Shown in pieces: positions 1 through 8,869 of a DNA stretch of 64,000 nucleotides. The stretch covers positions 186,001 to 250,000 of the forward strand of contig NZ_RFFM01000003.1 in assembly GCF_003696365.1 (NCBI RefSeq), in the 5' to 3' direction. The notes under the pieces are model-generated. The model ran no database searches. It was not told the DNA's origin and was given only the letters and a program-made list of their open reading frames with translations. Numbering within the stretch: position 1 is the first letter of the stretch; each line of letters starts with the position of its first letter. The position numbers were made by a program, and so were the translations under genes. This DNA is from Stutzerimonas zhaodongensis. GTDB lineage: Bacteria > Pseudomonadota > Gammaproteobacteria > Pseudomonadales > Pseudomonadaceae.

Positions 1-191
1 CCGTTTCGACGTTCCGGGCTTCGGACATTGCTGTGCGTACTACCGATTCTTGCTCCACGCCCAACCCCACACCGTAATCGTATGACCCCATTCTTGGTCA
101 GGGCATTGGGTACTGAAATGCTACTTCAGTACCGGCAGCGGCCTGCCAAGGTCGCAAAGCGACGAAACACCGCATGCATCCCGGAAATGAA
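1..191. other. Left edge, no gene recognised
   Basis: I see no convincing gene here. A 70-codon open frame on the plus strand reads through into the terminator hairpin that follows and has no recognisable domain, so I leave it out. The stretch probably separates the porin from a gene beyond the left edge. Confidence 0.4.
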
Positions 192-217
192 AAACGGACG
201 CATCAGGGCGTCCGTTT
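192..217 (-). terminator. Rho-independent terminator of the porin gene
   Basis: A perfect 10-bp stem (AAACGGACGC / GCGTCCGTTT) closes a 6-nt loop just beyond the porin stop codon. Read on the minus strand, the second arm runs into a short T-tract. This is the classic form of an intrinsic terminator for the porin transcript. Confidence 0.8.
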
Positions 218-236
218 CAGTGTTTCATGATCTGTA

Positions 237-1424
237 CTAGAAGCTCAGCGCCGCGCCTATGGCATAGGTGCGGGTGTCTTCATCGATGGCGTCGGTATCA
301 CGACCAGTCAGCTCGAACCGGTTCACCTCCGCTACCAGTTTCAGGTTGTCGTTGATGGTGCGGAAGTAAGCAATACCGCGGGTTTCGTAGTCAGCAGCTG
401 TACCCAGGCCGTTGCCGTCGTCCTTGGTCTTGCCTGCGGACAGTGCGATGCGATTCTTGCCAAAGGTGTACGAGCCCTGCAGCAGGTAGCCATCGCTATC
501 GACGTCCCGCAGCTGCGCCTTACCTGCGTTGTTTGTGTAGAACGGATTTATGCCTTCGGCCTTGAAGCCCGACGCGGTCACGGAAAATGCGCCCACCTTG
601 GCCTGAACGCCGTAACCGATGCCCTTGGAGTCGATCTCTTCAACCGTGCTATCGGTGTTCTTGGAGGTCTGCTGCATCCCATTGACCCATGAGTAGATCT
701 GCGCCCCCGAGAGATCGAACTGGTAGGTGACCTCGGTTTCGAAGCGTGGGCTGTCCTGATAGGCCTCATCCAGCGCACTGCTGGCGTCGTCCGTGGTGTC
801 GACCGGGTCCATGATGCCTGCGGCTACGCGCAGGCCATTCATGACAGGCGAGCGATAGGTGATCTGCGAGGTCGGGAAAGGGTATGGATAGCCGGTCCCG
901 ATGTTGCCGAAGGATACGCCGCCAAAGTCGACAAGCCCCAGGGTATCGCTGACCTGACCGTAGCCTGCGAGCATCTCGTCGAGGAAGATGTTGGACCGGC
1001 CGAACAAGCCGAAATCCTTGCCGAACAGGACCTCACCCCAGCGGTCACTGGACGCCGTGCCGTAGAACTGGCGTACATCGATGCCTGTCTCGGTGCCATT
1101 GGTGTCGCTATCGTTGATCGTGACCCAGAAGGAGGAGCGACCGCCGACCTTCACCTGCTCTAGCTGTTTGCCAAAGTTGAAGCCGATGTAGTTCGGCAAG
1201 AAGCCCATCTTCACCCGTGATTGATCGCGGTCGAATTGTTCTCCGGCTCGGTCGACGTCGCTGCTGACATAGAAGGTATTGAAGTACCCGTCGACCGAGA
1301 ACGTGGTGTCGTCCCTGTCGTAGAGCATGATCTCGGCAACCGCCGACTGGCTCACGCTCATGGCAATTGCGCTCGCCAAGGCCAAAGGCAATGACGTGAT
1401 GAGTGTTTTCTTGTTGTTCTGCAT
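237..1424 (-). CDS. Outer membrane porin (Gram-negative porin, general-diffusion type)
   Basis: The 395-residue product begins with a Sec signal peptide: basic MQNNKKT, a hydrophobic stretch and cleavage near SAVA-EI. It is rich in alternating polar/aromatic beta-strand segments and ends in phenylalanine (GAALSF), the outer-membrane beta-barrel sorting signal. Length and composition fit trimeric Porin_4 proteins of pseudomonads. Substrate specificity cannot be read. A GGAGAG ribosome site lies just upstream of the ATG, and a strong hairpin terminator follows the stop, so the gene is probably monocistronic. Family is fairly certain; the transported solute is unknown. Confidence 0.8.
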   Translation of the reverse strand: MQNNKKTLITSLPLALASAIAMSVSQSAVAEIMLYDRDDTTFSVDGYFNTFYVSSDVDRAGEQFDRDQSRVKMGFLPNYIGFNFGKQLEQVKVGGRSSFWVTINDSDTNGTETGIDVRQFYGTASSDRWGEVLFGKDFGLFGRSNIFLDEMLAGYGQVSDTLGLVDFGGVSFGNIGTGYPYPFPTSQITYRSPVMNGLRVAAGIMDPVDTTDDASSALDEAYQDSPRFETEVTYQFDLSGAQIYSWVNGMQQTSKNTDSTVEEIDSKGIGYGVQAKVGAFSVTASGFKAEGINPFYTNNAGKAQLRDVDSDGYLLQGSYTFGKNRIALSAGKTKDDGNGLGTAADYETRGIAYFRTINDNLKLVAEVNRFELTGRDTDAIDEDTRTYAIGAALSF

Positions 1425-1711
1425 GGCGCTCTCCGCTGATAAGACGACGGGCAGTCGTGTCGAGGCGGATTATCGGAAGCGCAATAAATGGCCTATACGC
1501 TGCGATAGCGGCGACCGGCTACTACTTTGGCCGTGGCGCCTGGACCACTCAGCAAGGCTGCTGCCACCGTTCCGAGCGGCGTAGCGCTTAGGTCTTACAC
1601 CGTTGCGCTTAGGGGGCAGACACAGCAACCGGGAAGCCTGAGCGCCGGATGCACGAAGGCTGGCAGCTGTTTACCTGATTACCTTTTCGAGTAGCGAAGT
1701 GTTCGGATGGA
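1425..1711. other. Intergenic region upstream of the porin
   Basis: About 290 bp between the peptidase stop and the porin start, both on the minus strand. It must hold the porin promoter. I could not pick out a confident -35/-10 pair or operator. Short plus-strand frames across it have no family resemblance. Confidence 0.4.
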
Positions 1712-4237
1712 TCAGGTCCAGCTCATGTTCGGTGCGGCCGCGTTACTCAGCACGACCCAGCCACCCGTGCCACGGCGCAGTGCCTCCGACGCGGCCGTTA
1801 GATCATGCGGCTTCAAAGCGCGCATGGCAGCGGCGACCTGTTGTGGATGATCGATTTCGTGGCCCGACATGAGGCTTTGCCAGGCTTGACTGGCTCGGGC
1901 GCGCAGGTCCATCTCGTCAGCAACGTGCGTGTTTGCCGCCTCGCGCGCGAGTTGTTCGGAGAATGCTGCCGTGTCTTCCGCCAGTTTCTCGCGAAATGAA
2001 GACAGGAATGCCTCGATATGTTCGAGGATCTGTGCAGCCGATGCCGTAGGCGATTGCACCCCAAATACGATGCCCGTACGGCTGCCGAACTGACTGAAAC
2101 GACTGAAAACCGCATAGCCCAACTGCAACTCACTGCGCAGCCGGCGATAGAAGGCACCTTCGAGTTGCTTAGCCAGCACCCGCCAGGCAGCTTCGCATTC
2201 GGGCGTGATTGCTGGCAGCGGGCAAAAAAGCAGCAGGGCTGTGTCATCCCGAGGCGCCTGATTGCCAACTGAAAGCCAGCGCTTGTGTGGCGTATTGGTA
2301 ACGGCGCTGTTCGCCAATACGGATCTGCCTGGCAAGGCCTCCAGCGCATGGGCGATTGGCCCGCTCATGTCCTCCGCGAAGCCCACCGCCAAACCCTGCC
2401 ATATTGCGCATTGCCAAGTTTTCGTCAGCTCGGCGCTGTCCGCCTGCACTGGAGAGTTCAGGGTAGTGACGGCAGGCCCGAGCATTCTTGGCAGGCGATC
2501 GAGCAATTGTCGAAGCAACATCGTGTCGCCCCGCAGCGTATCGTTATCCGCATGCCGACTGTCCTCGATAAAGGCCGTTGCCGGCGGTGCAGCAAAAAGC
2601 GCAATGATGTCCCCGAGAATAGTTGGTATGGCTTCGGCAAAACCTTCCAGGCGAAGCAGCCATGCGTCACCGACATCGTCGAATTGCAGCGCTACTCCCG
2701 CTTGGTGCGCCGCCCAGATGCTTGGCCGAATAACGTGCGCGAGCGCGTGCCAAAGACTGGATGAAGGCAGGCCACCAGTGAACTGCCATCGCAGGAACAG
2801 TGCGCCCTGCCCGCCTTTGTCCTGCGGCCCGCTCCAGCTCAGCGCGGTCGGGAGCCCACGGGCTTCATGCCGCGCTACCTCGCCAGATAGCCAAGGGTTT
2901 CGCGCCGGTTGCTGCCATTCCCAATCGATTCGATTCGGCTGGAGCGCTGCCTCGAACGCCATGCGTAGTGGAAAACCCTCGGTATCGATGATTGGGCAAA
3001 CCGTGGCATCGGCGGTCAGTACCAGTGGCGCGTAATCAGTGACTTGCCTGGTGATTGCTGCCAGCGCCTGACGTATCCCAGCCTCATCGCTGTCAGCGCC
3101 CCATGCCCAGGGCTCCACCCAATACCGAAGCTGAGCCAACGGCTCGGCAACCTGCAGATTGCGGCGGCGGATCAGCCGGTAGTCCTCCCAGCACGACGGC
3201 CAGTGCGCACCTTCGGAGAAGAAGCGCAGCCAGTCGAGAACCGCATCGACCAGGGTCGCGCGCTCGTCATTCCCTTTTTCCATCGGCAGCATTTCGATTA
3301 CCGCGACGCCCTGGTCTTCATACCAGTAAGGGACGCGTAGCTTGACCGACCGACACAAGCCAGCCTCACGCAATTGCTGTGCGAGCCCGCCTGGCGCTTG
3401 CGATTCAACCCATACACCCAGATAGTCCAAAGCAGCTGGTGATTGTTCGCGCACGCCATCGAACACGAACGCAATCAACAAACGTGGCTGGACACTATCG
3501 AGCTGCAATCGAAGCCATCCATCCTTTGTCTTGCACAATGCCGGCGCCTGCGGTGAAGCAACCCTGCCGGCTGGCAGCTTTGCGGCTGCCAGCTCGGCAA
3601 GCTGCAATAAAATTTCCGGGGTTTGAGGTCCAGCCAGCAATAGCTCGATCTGCCCGGCCTGATAGAAGCGGCGATGGTAGCCAAACAGGGCCTGCTGAAA
3701 TGCGTGATCCTCGACCGGCAAGGTCTCGCGGTTGCCAGCATGAAAACCGCTGAAAGGATGCGCCGGCGCCATAGCTCGGCCCAACGCTGCATCACATAGC
3801 GTTTCCGCATCCTGCGCACGTGCGTGGAACTCCGCGTGCAACACTTCGCGCTCGCGAAGTTGGGCGTCAGGGTCGAGTAGCGGATGGGCGAGCATGTCCA
3901 GCAGACGAAGCAGAGCATGCTCGAAATGGCGGGCCGGTATCTGAAAGAAGAAATCGGTATGCCGCTCCCGCGTTGAGGCGTTCAGCTGGCCCCCATGGCC
4001 TTGCACGAAGGGCATCAGGCCATCGGCTGCGGGATAGTCGCGACTGCCTAGAAACAGCAGGTGTTCAAGAAAGTGGGCAAGGCCTGGATAGTCTGTGGGC
4101 GCATCATGCGAACCTGCATGGACGCGAAGCAACGCCGCTGCCTGAGAACTGGCCCGTTGCGGCAACAGTCGCACCCGCAGCCCATTGGCGAGGGCTAGCT
4201 GAGCTGGGCGCTGAGCGGGATCGGCTGACGTGGGCAT
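1712..4237 (-). CDS. pqqF: PqqF-like M16 zinc metallopeptidase
   Basis: This 841-residue protein is an insulinase/pitrilysin-family peptidase. The inverted zinc motif HFLEH (H55, E58, H59) is followed by the third ligand E136 in EVLHAE, 77 residues after H59, as in the family. The N-terminal half (LANGLRV, AGSHDAP, GLAHFLEHLLFLGS, GGQLNASTRERHTDFFF) closely resembles Pseudomonas PqqF, proposed to cut the PqqA precursor peptide in PQQ synthesis. No pqqA-E genes are present in the window, so the role here is inferred. The start at MPTSADPAQ matches the family N-terminus; an upstream in-frame GTG (position 4312), with GGAG before it, is possible. It lies on the same strand as, and just downstream of, the MerR regulator gene, so the two may be cotranscribed. 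Confidence 0.75.
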   Translation of the reverse strand: MPTSADPAQRPAQLALANGLRVRLLPQRASSQAAALLRVHAGSHDAPTDYPGLAHFLEHLLFLGSRDYPAADGLMPFVQGHGGQLNASTRERHTDFFFQIPARHFEHALLRLLDMLAHPLLDPDAQLREREVLHAEFHARAQDAETLCDAALGRAMAPAHPFSGFHAGNRETLPVEDHAFQQALFGYHRRFYQAGQIELLLAGPQTPEILLQLAELAAAKLPAGRVASPQAPALCKTKDGWLRLQLDSVQPRLLIAFVFDGVREQSPAALDYLGVWVESQAPGGLAQQLREAGLCRSVKLRVPYWYEDQGVAVIEMLPMEKGNDERATLVDAVLDWLRFFSEGAHWPSCWEDYRLIRRRNLQVAEPLAQLRYWVEPWAWGADSDEAGIRQALAAITRQVTDYAPLVLTADATVCPIIDTEGFPLRMAFEAALQPNRIDWEWQQPARNPWLSGEVARHEARGLPTALSWSGPQDKGGQGALFLRWQFTGGLPSSSLWHALAHVIRPSIWAAHQAGVALQFDDVGDAWLLRLEGFAEAIPTILGDIIALFAAPPATAFIEDSRHADNDTLRGDTMLLRQLLDRLPRMLGPAVTTLNSPVQADSAELTKTWQCAIWQGLAVGFAEDMSGPIAHALEALPGRSVLANSAVTNTPHKRWLSVGNQAPRDDTALLLFCPLPAITPECEAAWRVLAKQLEGAFYRRLRSELQLGYAVFSRFSQFGSRTGIVFGVQSPTASAAQILEHIEAFLSSFREKLAEDTAAFSEQLAREAANTHVADEMDLRARASQAWQSLMSGHEIDHPQQVAAAMRALKPHDLTAASEALRRGTGGWVVLSNAAAPNMSWT

Positions 4238-4338
4238 TGTATGTGCGTTCCGTCTATGGGCCTGGAGCATCGCGCCGGGCGGGTTATCGCTCTCGTTCTT
4301 CAGATTCTGCACCGACTCCGCGCGGCAACGGCCATTCG

Positions 4339-5298
4339 TTAGGTATCCAGATGACCGTCCAGGAACTGCAGGAGGCGACGCTGCATCAGCTTGCCAGCGT
4401 TGCCCAGACAGGCGATGGGTGAGCCGCGCAATCCTTCCTGCGAAAACTCAGCGGCTTCACCCGCCATGGCCAAGGGGCAGTCGAGGCTCATGGCCAGCTT
4501 GCCGAGTTGTTTGAGCAGCGATGCATTGGGCGGGACGTTCGAATACAGCACCAGCGCCCGCGGCCGGACCTTCTCGCAGACCAGCGTCAGCTCATCCAGG
4601 GGCTGACCGATCGATAGCACGTTCACAGGCACCTGCTCGCTGGAGAGCAGCAACCCTGCGATCATCAGCTCAAGCTCCCTACACTGCCCAGGCACCGCTG
4701 CCAACAGCACGCGACCCTCCGCCTGAGAGCGCCCAAGTTGCAGACGCTGCAGCACACGAGCGCGCAGGAAGCTGTCGAGGAACAACCATTCACTGGTCTG
4801 ACCAAAGTCGTCCTGGCTCAGCAGCAGCTGCTGCCAGAGGGGTAGCAGCACGTCCTGGAAGACTACTGGAAGCGGATAGGTCGAGAAAATCTGGCCGTAA
4901 ACCTGGTCGAGGCGATTTTCGTCGAAATTGCTGACCGCACGCTGGACCTGCGCTTGCCACTCCCCCCACTCGCCCGCGACCGCTTCCTGCTGCTCGATTG
5001 GTGCCGAAGCCTTGGTCGCCGCGCTGCGCGATAGAATGCTGCCGACCTTGCTCACAGCAACACCGCGCTCGGTCCACGCCAGAATGCTGCGCACTGACTC
5101 CACATCGGCCATGGAGTACAGCCGATGACCGCTTTCAGTCCGCGTCGGCTGAATCAACCCGTACCGCCGCTCCCACGCACGCAAGGTGACCGGGTTGACG
5201 CCGGTCAGGCGCGACACCTCTCTAATGGGGAACAGCTCCTCACGCTTGAGGTGTTCGGAGGAAAGCAGCGTGGCAGCAGCACGGGCGGATTCGGTCAT
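4339..5298 (-). CDS. MerR-family regulator, class II LitR/CarH-like (B12 motif absent)
   Basis: The 319-residue protein has a MerR winged HTH at about residues 22-90 (FPIREVSRLTGVNPVTLRAWERRYGL, read in two parts). A C-terminal region has the CarH/LitR layout of helical bundle plus Rossmann-like domain. In light-sensing CarH the cobalamin is held by an ExHxxG motif; here the equivalent segment reads PGQCRELELM, so the ligand histidine is missing. The helical bundle has SEW where CarH has an EH pair. This matches class II LitR proteins of Pseudomonas, which act in light-regulated transcription without binding B12 themselves. It is divergent from the DUF393 gene and shares its promoter region. 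A second, similar regulator lies in the phrB operon. Regulatory targets are inferred. Confidence 0.8.
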   Translation of the reverse strand: MTESARAAATLLSSEHLKREELFPIREVSRLTGVNPVTLRAWERRYGLIQPTRTESGHRLYSMADVESVRSILAWTERGVAVSKVGSILSRSAATKASAPIEQQEAVAGEWGEWQAQVQRAVSNFDENRLDQVYGQIFSTYPLPVVFQDVLLPLWQQLLLSQDDFGQTSEWLFLDSFLRARVLQRLQLGRSQAEGRVLLAAVPGQCRELELMIAGLLLSSEQVPVNVLSIGQPLDELTLVCEKVRPRALVLYSNVPPNASLLKQLGKLAMSLDCPLAMAGEAAEFSQEGLRGSPIACLGNAGKLMQRRLLQFLDGHLDT

Positions 5299-5358
5299 GA
5301 CGCAGGCAGCTCATGCAAAGGAAGGCGGCATTGTAACTCAGGGTCTTCAAGCATAGGC

Positions 5359-5375
5359 TATACAAGAGCTATACA
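5359..5375. promoter_or_regulatory. Two direct TATACA half-sites between divergent merR and DUF393 genes
   Basis: TATACA occurs twice with an 11-bp period (5359-5364 and 5370-5375), about one helical turn. This is in the only intergenic space between the divergent regulator and DUF393 genes. The half-site matches the T(G/A)TACA element found in the other promoters of this island. Head-to-tail 11-bp spacing resembles CarH operator repeats. Binding is inferred. Confidence 0.5.
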
Positions 5376-5391
5376 AATCGAGGGCTGTGAG

Positions 5392-5793
5392 ATGCATCCG
5401 AAGCTGCCGCTTACGCTCTACGTCGACGGAGCCTGCCCGCTGTGCGCGCGGGAAATCATCTGGCTGCGGCGGCATGCCACTGCAGACCGATTGGTGCTCA
5501 CGGATGTAAGTACGCCCGGCTTCGTCTGCGATGGCCGATCAGCCGATCAACTCAGACAGAAATTGCACGCCCGCAGCGCAGATGGCCAGTGGCTGACCGG
5601 CATCGACGCAACCTACTGGAGCTGGCGAGCAGCAGGACGGGGTCGATGGGCAGCGCCCCTAGGCTGGCGTTCACTGCGCCCGTTTCTTCTGGCGGCCTAT
5701 TGGGTATTCAGCCTGGCCCGACCACACCTCGACTGGCTGCCGCATCCTGAAGGTTCCAAGCGCTGCGGCGAACATTGCGATCTGGACCCTTGA
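5392..5793 (+). CDS. DUF393 (DCC) thiol-disulfide oxidoreductase-like protein
   Basis: This 133-residue protein belongs to the DUF393/DCC family. It opens with YVDGACPLCAREI, the family's DGxCxxC signature with C15 and C18 as the likely redox pair. Basic and aromatic residues dominate the rest, with a short hydrophobic segment near residue 95. The start ATG follows a GAGGG ribosome site; upstream in-frame ATGs lie inside the divergent regulator gene and were rejected. In pseudomonads such genes often sit beside photolyase and other stress genes. Its reaction is not established. Divergence from a LitR-like regulator suggests light control. Confidence 0.75.
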   Translation: MHPKLPLTLYVDGACPLCAREIIWLRRHATADRLVLTDVSTPGFVCDGRSADQLRQKLHARSADGQWLTGIDATYWSWRAAGRGRWAAPLGWRSLRPFLLAAYWVFSLARPHLDWLPHPEGSKRCGEHCDLDP

Positions 5794-5809
5794 GCCAAAG
5801 TGCAAAAAC

Positions 5810-5815
5810 TGTACA
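5810..5815. promoter_or_regulatory. Isolated TGTACA half-site upstream of folE
   Basis: One palindromic TGTACA lies about 100 bp upstream of the folE core promoter; TGTGAC follows 11 bp on as a weak second copy. It may be an auxiliary regulator site. Taken alone the match could be chance. Confidence 0.3.
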
Positions 5816-5913
5816 GCTACTGTGACGCAAGCTTTTCGCCGGCTTGACGCGCTCGTGCTTGACCTGAAATGGCTCAATCAGCCCCAAGGCGAACACAATA
5901 TTCTCTAATTTTC

Positions 5914-5940
5914 TTGTACAACAATTCCGGTTGGTATAGC
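5914..5940 (+). promoter_or_regulatory. folE-folX promoter with overlapping LitR-type operator
   Basis: TTGTAC and TATAGC are 15 bp apart and form a slightly short -35/-10 pair. Embedded in it is TGTACA-N12-GGTATA (5915-5938), an inverted site with one mismatch to T(G/A)TACA-N12-TGTA(C/T)A. The same arrangement appears in the epimerase-hemH promoter. A repressor bound here would cover both promoter boxes. The leader to the folE start is roughly 90 nt. Confidence 0.55.
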
Positions 5941-6032
5941 TTTGCCATCACTGGTGGATAGCGCGTTGGCAGGGCTGCCGCGACTATTCATTTCTACCGC
6001 CTGGCTAGTGACCGCTGTCAAAGGACCGCCCG

Positions 6033-6590
6033 ATGAATGATCTACCCAACCATTTCCGCGAGATTCTGCTGGGCGTCGGCGAAGACCCGCAGCGAGAAGG
6101 CCTGCTCGACACTCCGAAACGCGCTGCCAAGGCCATGCAGTATCTGTGCAACGGCTATGACAAGAGCATTGAGGAAGTTGTGAACGGTGCGCTGTTCGCG
6201 TCCGACAACGACGAAATGGTCATCGTCCGTGACATCGAGCTGTATTCGCTTTGCGAGCATCACATGCTTCCTTTCATCGGCAAGGCCCACGTTGCCTACA
6301 TACCGACCGGCAAGGTGCTTGGCCTGTCGAAGGTTGCGCGCATTGTCGACATGTATGCGCGCCGCCTGCAGATCCAGGAAAACCTGACCCGCCAGATTGC
6401 CGAAGCCATTCAGGAAGTCACACAGGCAGCGGGCGTTGCAGTCGTCATCGAGGCGAAGCACATGTGCATGATGATGCGCGGGGTGGAGAAACAGAACTCA
6501 CTGATGAACACTTCAGTAATGCTGGGTGCGTTCCGCGAGTCCTGCACCACACGCATGGAATTTCTGCAGCTGATAGGGGGAAATCGTTGA
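6033..6590 (+). CDS. folE: GTP cyclohydrolase I (type I)
   Basis: The 185-residue enzyme converts GTP to 7,8-dihydroneopterin triphosphate, the first step to folate and pterins. Zinc ligands of the type I family are visible: C74 and H77 in LCEHHMLPF, and C145 in [26 protein letters not shown] and the QENLT segment are also typical. An AAGGA ribosome site precedes the ATG. The stop codon overlaps the start of folX, so the two are translationally coupled. A LitR-type operator covers the promoter, which suggests light-induced pterin synthesis. The enzyme call is secure; the regulation is inferred. Confidence 0.95.
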   Translation: MNDLPNHFREILLGVGEDPQREGLLDTPKRAAKAMQYLCNGYDKSIEEVVNGALFASDNDEMVIVRDIELYSLCEHHMLPFIGKAHVAYIPTGKVLGLSKVARIVDMYARRLQIQENLTRQIAEAIQEVTQAAGVAVVIEAKHMCMMMRGVEKQNSLMNTSVMLGAFRESCTTRMEFLQLIGGNR

Positions 6591-6961
6591 TGCCCAGATT
6601 GGAGCCCGGCATGGCGCGCATACGCGTCAAGGACCTGCGACTGCGCACTTACATCGGAATCAACGAGGACGAGATCCTCAACAAGCAGGACGTTCTGATA
6701 AACCTCACGGTCCTCTACAAGGCGGTCGATGCGGTTCGGGACAACGATATAGATACCGCGTTGAACTACAGGACCATCACCAAAGCGGTGATTGCACACG
6801 TCGAGAACAATAGATTCAGCCTGCTGGAGCGTCTGACGCAGGAAATCCTCGATCTGGTGCTGGGTCGGCCAAGTGTCGAATATGCCGAGGTTGAAGTGGA
6901 TAAGCCTCATGCATTGAGGTTTGCCGAATCGGTTTCCATCACCCTCGCAGGCAGCCGTTGA
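6590..6961 (+). CDS. folX: Dihydroneopterin triphosphate 2'-epimerase
   Basis: This 123-residue member of the FolB/FolX family is closer to FolX. The stretches [23 protein letters not shown] and [15 protein letters not shown] nearly match E. coli FolX, which makes dihydromonapterin triphosphate. Its ATG overlaps the folE stop by one base (TGATG), and AGGGGG provides the ribosome site. With FolE it should feed tetrahydromonapterin synthesis, a pterin cofactor known in pseudomonads. FolB (dihydroneopterin aldolase) activity is the alternative but less likely by sequence. Confidence 0.88.
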   Translation: MPRLEPGMARIRVKDLRLRTYIGINEDEILNKQDVLINLTVLYKAVDAVRDNDIDTALNYRTITKAVIAHVENNRFSLLERLTQEILDLVLGRPSVEYAEVEVDKPHALRFAESVSITLAGSR

Positions 6962-7049
6962 GAACACGGCAGTTCAATCCAGCACTGTTGTTGCGCCGTC
7001 AGCGACTGGGCTGAATGAGTCTTTTCGGCATGACCTGCAGCTGTAATCG

Positions 7050-7071
7050 CACCGCTGTCACATCAGCGGTG
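7050..7071 (+). terminator. Hairpin downstream of folX
   Basis: CACCGCTG and CAGCGGTG form an 8-bp stem around a 6-nt loop about 90 bp past the folX stop. The following bases are only weakly T-rich, so termination is plausible but not certain. Confidence 0.45.
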
Positions 7072-7199
7072 TGGTTGCTTCGCCCGACGTCTTTCGCTGA
7101 AGCTGAGGCTGCAGGGCAGAAGATCCTCGCTACAAAAGCCTTGTGCTGCCCCTGATGAACTTGTTCTAGAATGCCGCAAAACGAACAAGAGACACCTAG

Positions 7200-7646
7200 A
7201 TGATCAATGCCAAGCTGCTGCAACTGGTAATCGAAGCCTCCAACGACGGAATCGTGGTAGCCGAGCAGGAAGGCGACGACAACATCCTCATCTACGCCAA
7301 CCCCGCTTTTCAGCGCCTGACCGGCTATGAAGTCGACGACATCCTTTATCAGGATTGCCGCTTCCTCCAGGCTGACGACCGTGACCAGCCTGGTCTGGAT
7401 GCGATTCGTGAAGCGGTCCGATCCAACACCCCTTGCCGCCAGATCATCCGCAATTATCGTAAGGATGGCAGTGCGTTCTGGAATGAACTGTCCATCACGC
7501 CGGTATTCAATGAGGGCGACCAACTCACCTATTACATCGGCATTCAGAAAGACGTCACGCCTGAAGTCGAAGCCAAACAGCGTGTTCGTGAGCTGGAAGC
7601 AGAAGTACAGCAGCTGCGAGAACAGCTAACTGCGTTGAAGGGCTAA
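7200..7646 (+). CDS. Short LOV-domain blue-light photoreceptor (PpSB1/PplA type)
   Basis: The 148-residue protein is a single LOV domain with a C-terminal coiled-coil (VRELEAEVQQLREQL). The flavin-binding signature reads YQDCRFLQ, with photoactive C53 at the same position as in P. putida PpSB1-LOV. The rest (ASNDGIVVAEQEGDD, NYRKDGSAFWNELSITPV, YYIGIQKDVT) is very similar to that protein. Short LOV proteins have no output domain and dimerise through their terminal helices. In Pseudomonas such a protein is reported to act with class II LitR as the actual light sensor. Both regulators here lack the B12 motif, so this gene probably supplies light sensing to the island. Its own upstream region holds no clear T(G/A)TACA pair. 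Confidence 0.92.
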   Translation: MINAKLLQLVIEASNDGIVVAEQEGDDNILIYANPAFQRLTGYEVDDILYQDCRFLQADDRDQPGLDAIREAVRSNTPCRQIIRNYRKDGSAFWNELSITPVFNEGDQLTYYIGIQKDVTPEVEAKQRVRELEAEVQQLREQLTALKG

Positions 7647-7771
7647 ACCTACCGCCGACACCGTCGGCATGCCTGCACATTCAGGCGTTCTGCTGCCGAT
7701 ATCTCGTTGATAACAGTGCCTTGCCCAGCCATGCGCAGCAGGATCGTGCCTGCTGCATGCGGTCTTTTTTC

Positions 7772-8797
7772 TTACAGCGCCAAAGGAGCTCTACGGCACA
7801 GATCGACCAGCGCCTGCACCCATTGTTCATGGGTGTTCAGGCAGGGAATCAATTGCAGGTCTTCGCCGCCAGCTTCAACGAATTGCTCGCGGCCACGGTC
7901 ACCGATTTCCTCCAGTGTCTCGATGCAGTCCGCGACAAATGCAGGGCACATCACCAACAGTTTCTTCACGCCCTTGGCGGCCAGCTCTTCGAGATGCGCT
8001 TCGGTATAGGGCTCGATCCACTTGGCTCGCCCAAGCCGTGACTGGAATGACACGGACCACTGATCCGCTCGCAGACCGGCACGCTCGGCGAAGGCAGCCG
8101 CACTCTGAATACATTGGGCACGGTAGCAGCTGGCGAGCACGGGACCTTCTGCGCGCTGGCAGCAGTCGGTAGTCTTCAGGCAGTGCGCGCCGGTCGGATC
8201 TGTCTTGTGCAAATGCCGCTCTGGCAATCCATGAAAGCTCAACAGCAGATGATCATGGGGTTGCGCCAGGTAGGGCTTGGCGCTGGCGACGAGTGCGTCC
8301 AGATACTCCGGCTGGTCATAAAACGGTTGCAGGATAGAGAGCTGGATATTGAGGCCATGCTCGCGTATCACGCGCCGCGCCTCTTCGACGGCGGTGGTCG
8401 TCGTGCTGTCGGCGAACTGCGGGTACAACGGGGCGAAGGTCACCTTTCCGATACCCTGCCCTGCCAGCTTCAGTAACGAACGCTCGATGGACTGCTCGCC
8501 ATAGCGCATCGCCAGCTCAACAGGACCATCCTTCCAATACGGGCGTACGGCATCGATCAGGCGCTGGCTCAGCACCACGAGGGGAGATCCCTCCGGCCAC
8601 CAGATGGAAGCATAGGCGTGAGCAGATTGTTCAGGGCGCTTGATCAGAATCAGTGAGACCAGTAGCCGGCGTACAGGCCACGGCAGGTCGATCACATAGG
8701 GATCCATCAGAAACTGATTGAGGTAGCGGCGCACATCAGCCACTTCCGTAGAGGCCGGTGAGCCCAGATTGACCAACAACAACGCCTGTTCTGACAT
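7772..8797 (-). CDS. hemH: Ferrochelatase
   Basis: The 341-residue enzyme inserts Fe2+ into protoporphyrin IX, the last step of heme synthesis. Family features include LLVNLGSP at the N-terminus, [12 protein letters not shown], the [15 protein letters not shown] segment and [12 protein letters not shown] with its active-site histidine. A first in-frame ATG sits two codons upstream but directly abuts AGGA. The second ATG (MSEQALL) has that AGGA six bases upstream and fits the family start. It lies 70 bp downstream of the epimerase on the same strand and is probably cotranscribed. Light-induced ferrochelatase would remove photosensitising protoporphyrin; this is inferred from context. Confidence 0.93.
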   Translation of the reverse strand: MSEQALLLVNLGSPASTEVADVRRYLNQFLMDPYVIDLPWPVRRLLVSLILIKRPEQSAHAYASIWWPEGSPLVVLSQRLIDAVRPYWKDGPVELAMRYGEQSIERSLLKLAGQGIGKVTFAPLYPQFADSTTTTAVEEARRVIREHGLNIQLSILQPFYDQPEYLDALVASAKPYLAQPHDHLLLSFHGLPERHLHKTDPTGAHCLKTTDCCQRAEGPVLASCYRAQCIQSAAAFAERAGLRADQWSVSFQSRLGRAKWIEPYTEAHLEELAAKGVKKLLVMCPAFVADCIETLEEIGDRGREQFVEAGGEDLQLIPCLNTHEQWVQALVDLCRRAPLAL

Positions 8798-8869
8798 GCA
8801 CATTCCTGACTACTGATTAAAGAATCGCGCCACTACCTGCTGGCTAGCGGTGCCATTTTCACATAGCGG

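Noticed and set aside
28-240. 70-codon gene at the left edge
   Set aside because: It reads through the porin terminator hairpin, lacks a ribosome site and has no recognisable features.
2262-3035. 257-codon plus-strand frame
   Set aside because: It is antisense to the PqqF-like gene and has low-complexity composition typical of a shadow frame.
7654-7668. Terminator between the LOV and hemH genes
   Set aside because: GCCGAC-ACC-GTCGGC is a 6-bp stem with a 3-nt loop and no T-tract, too weak to list.
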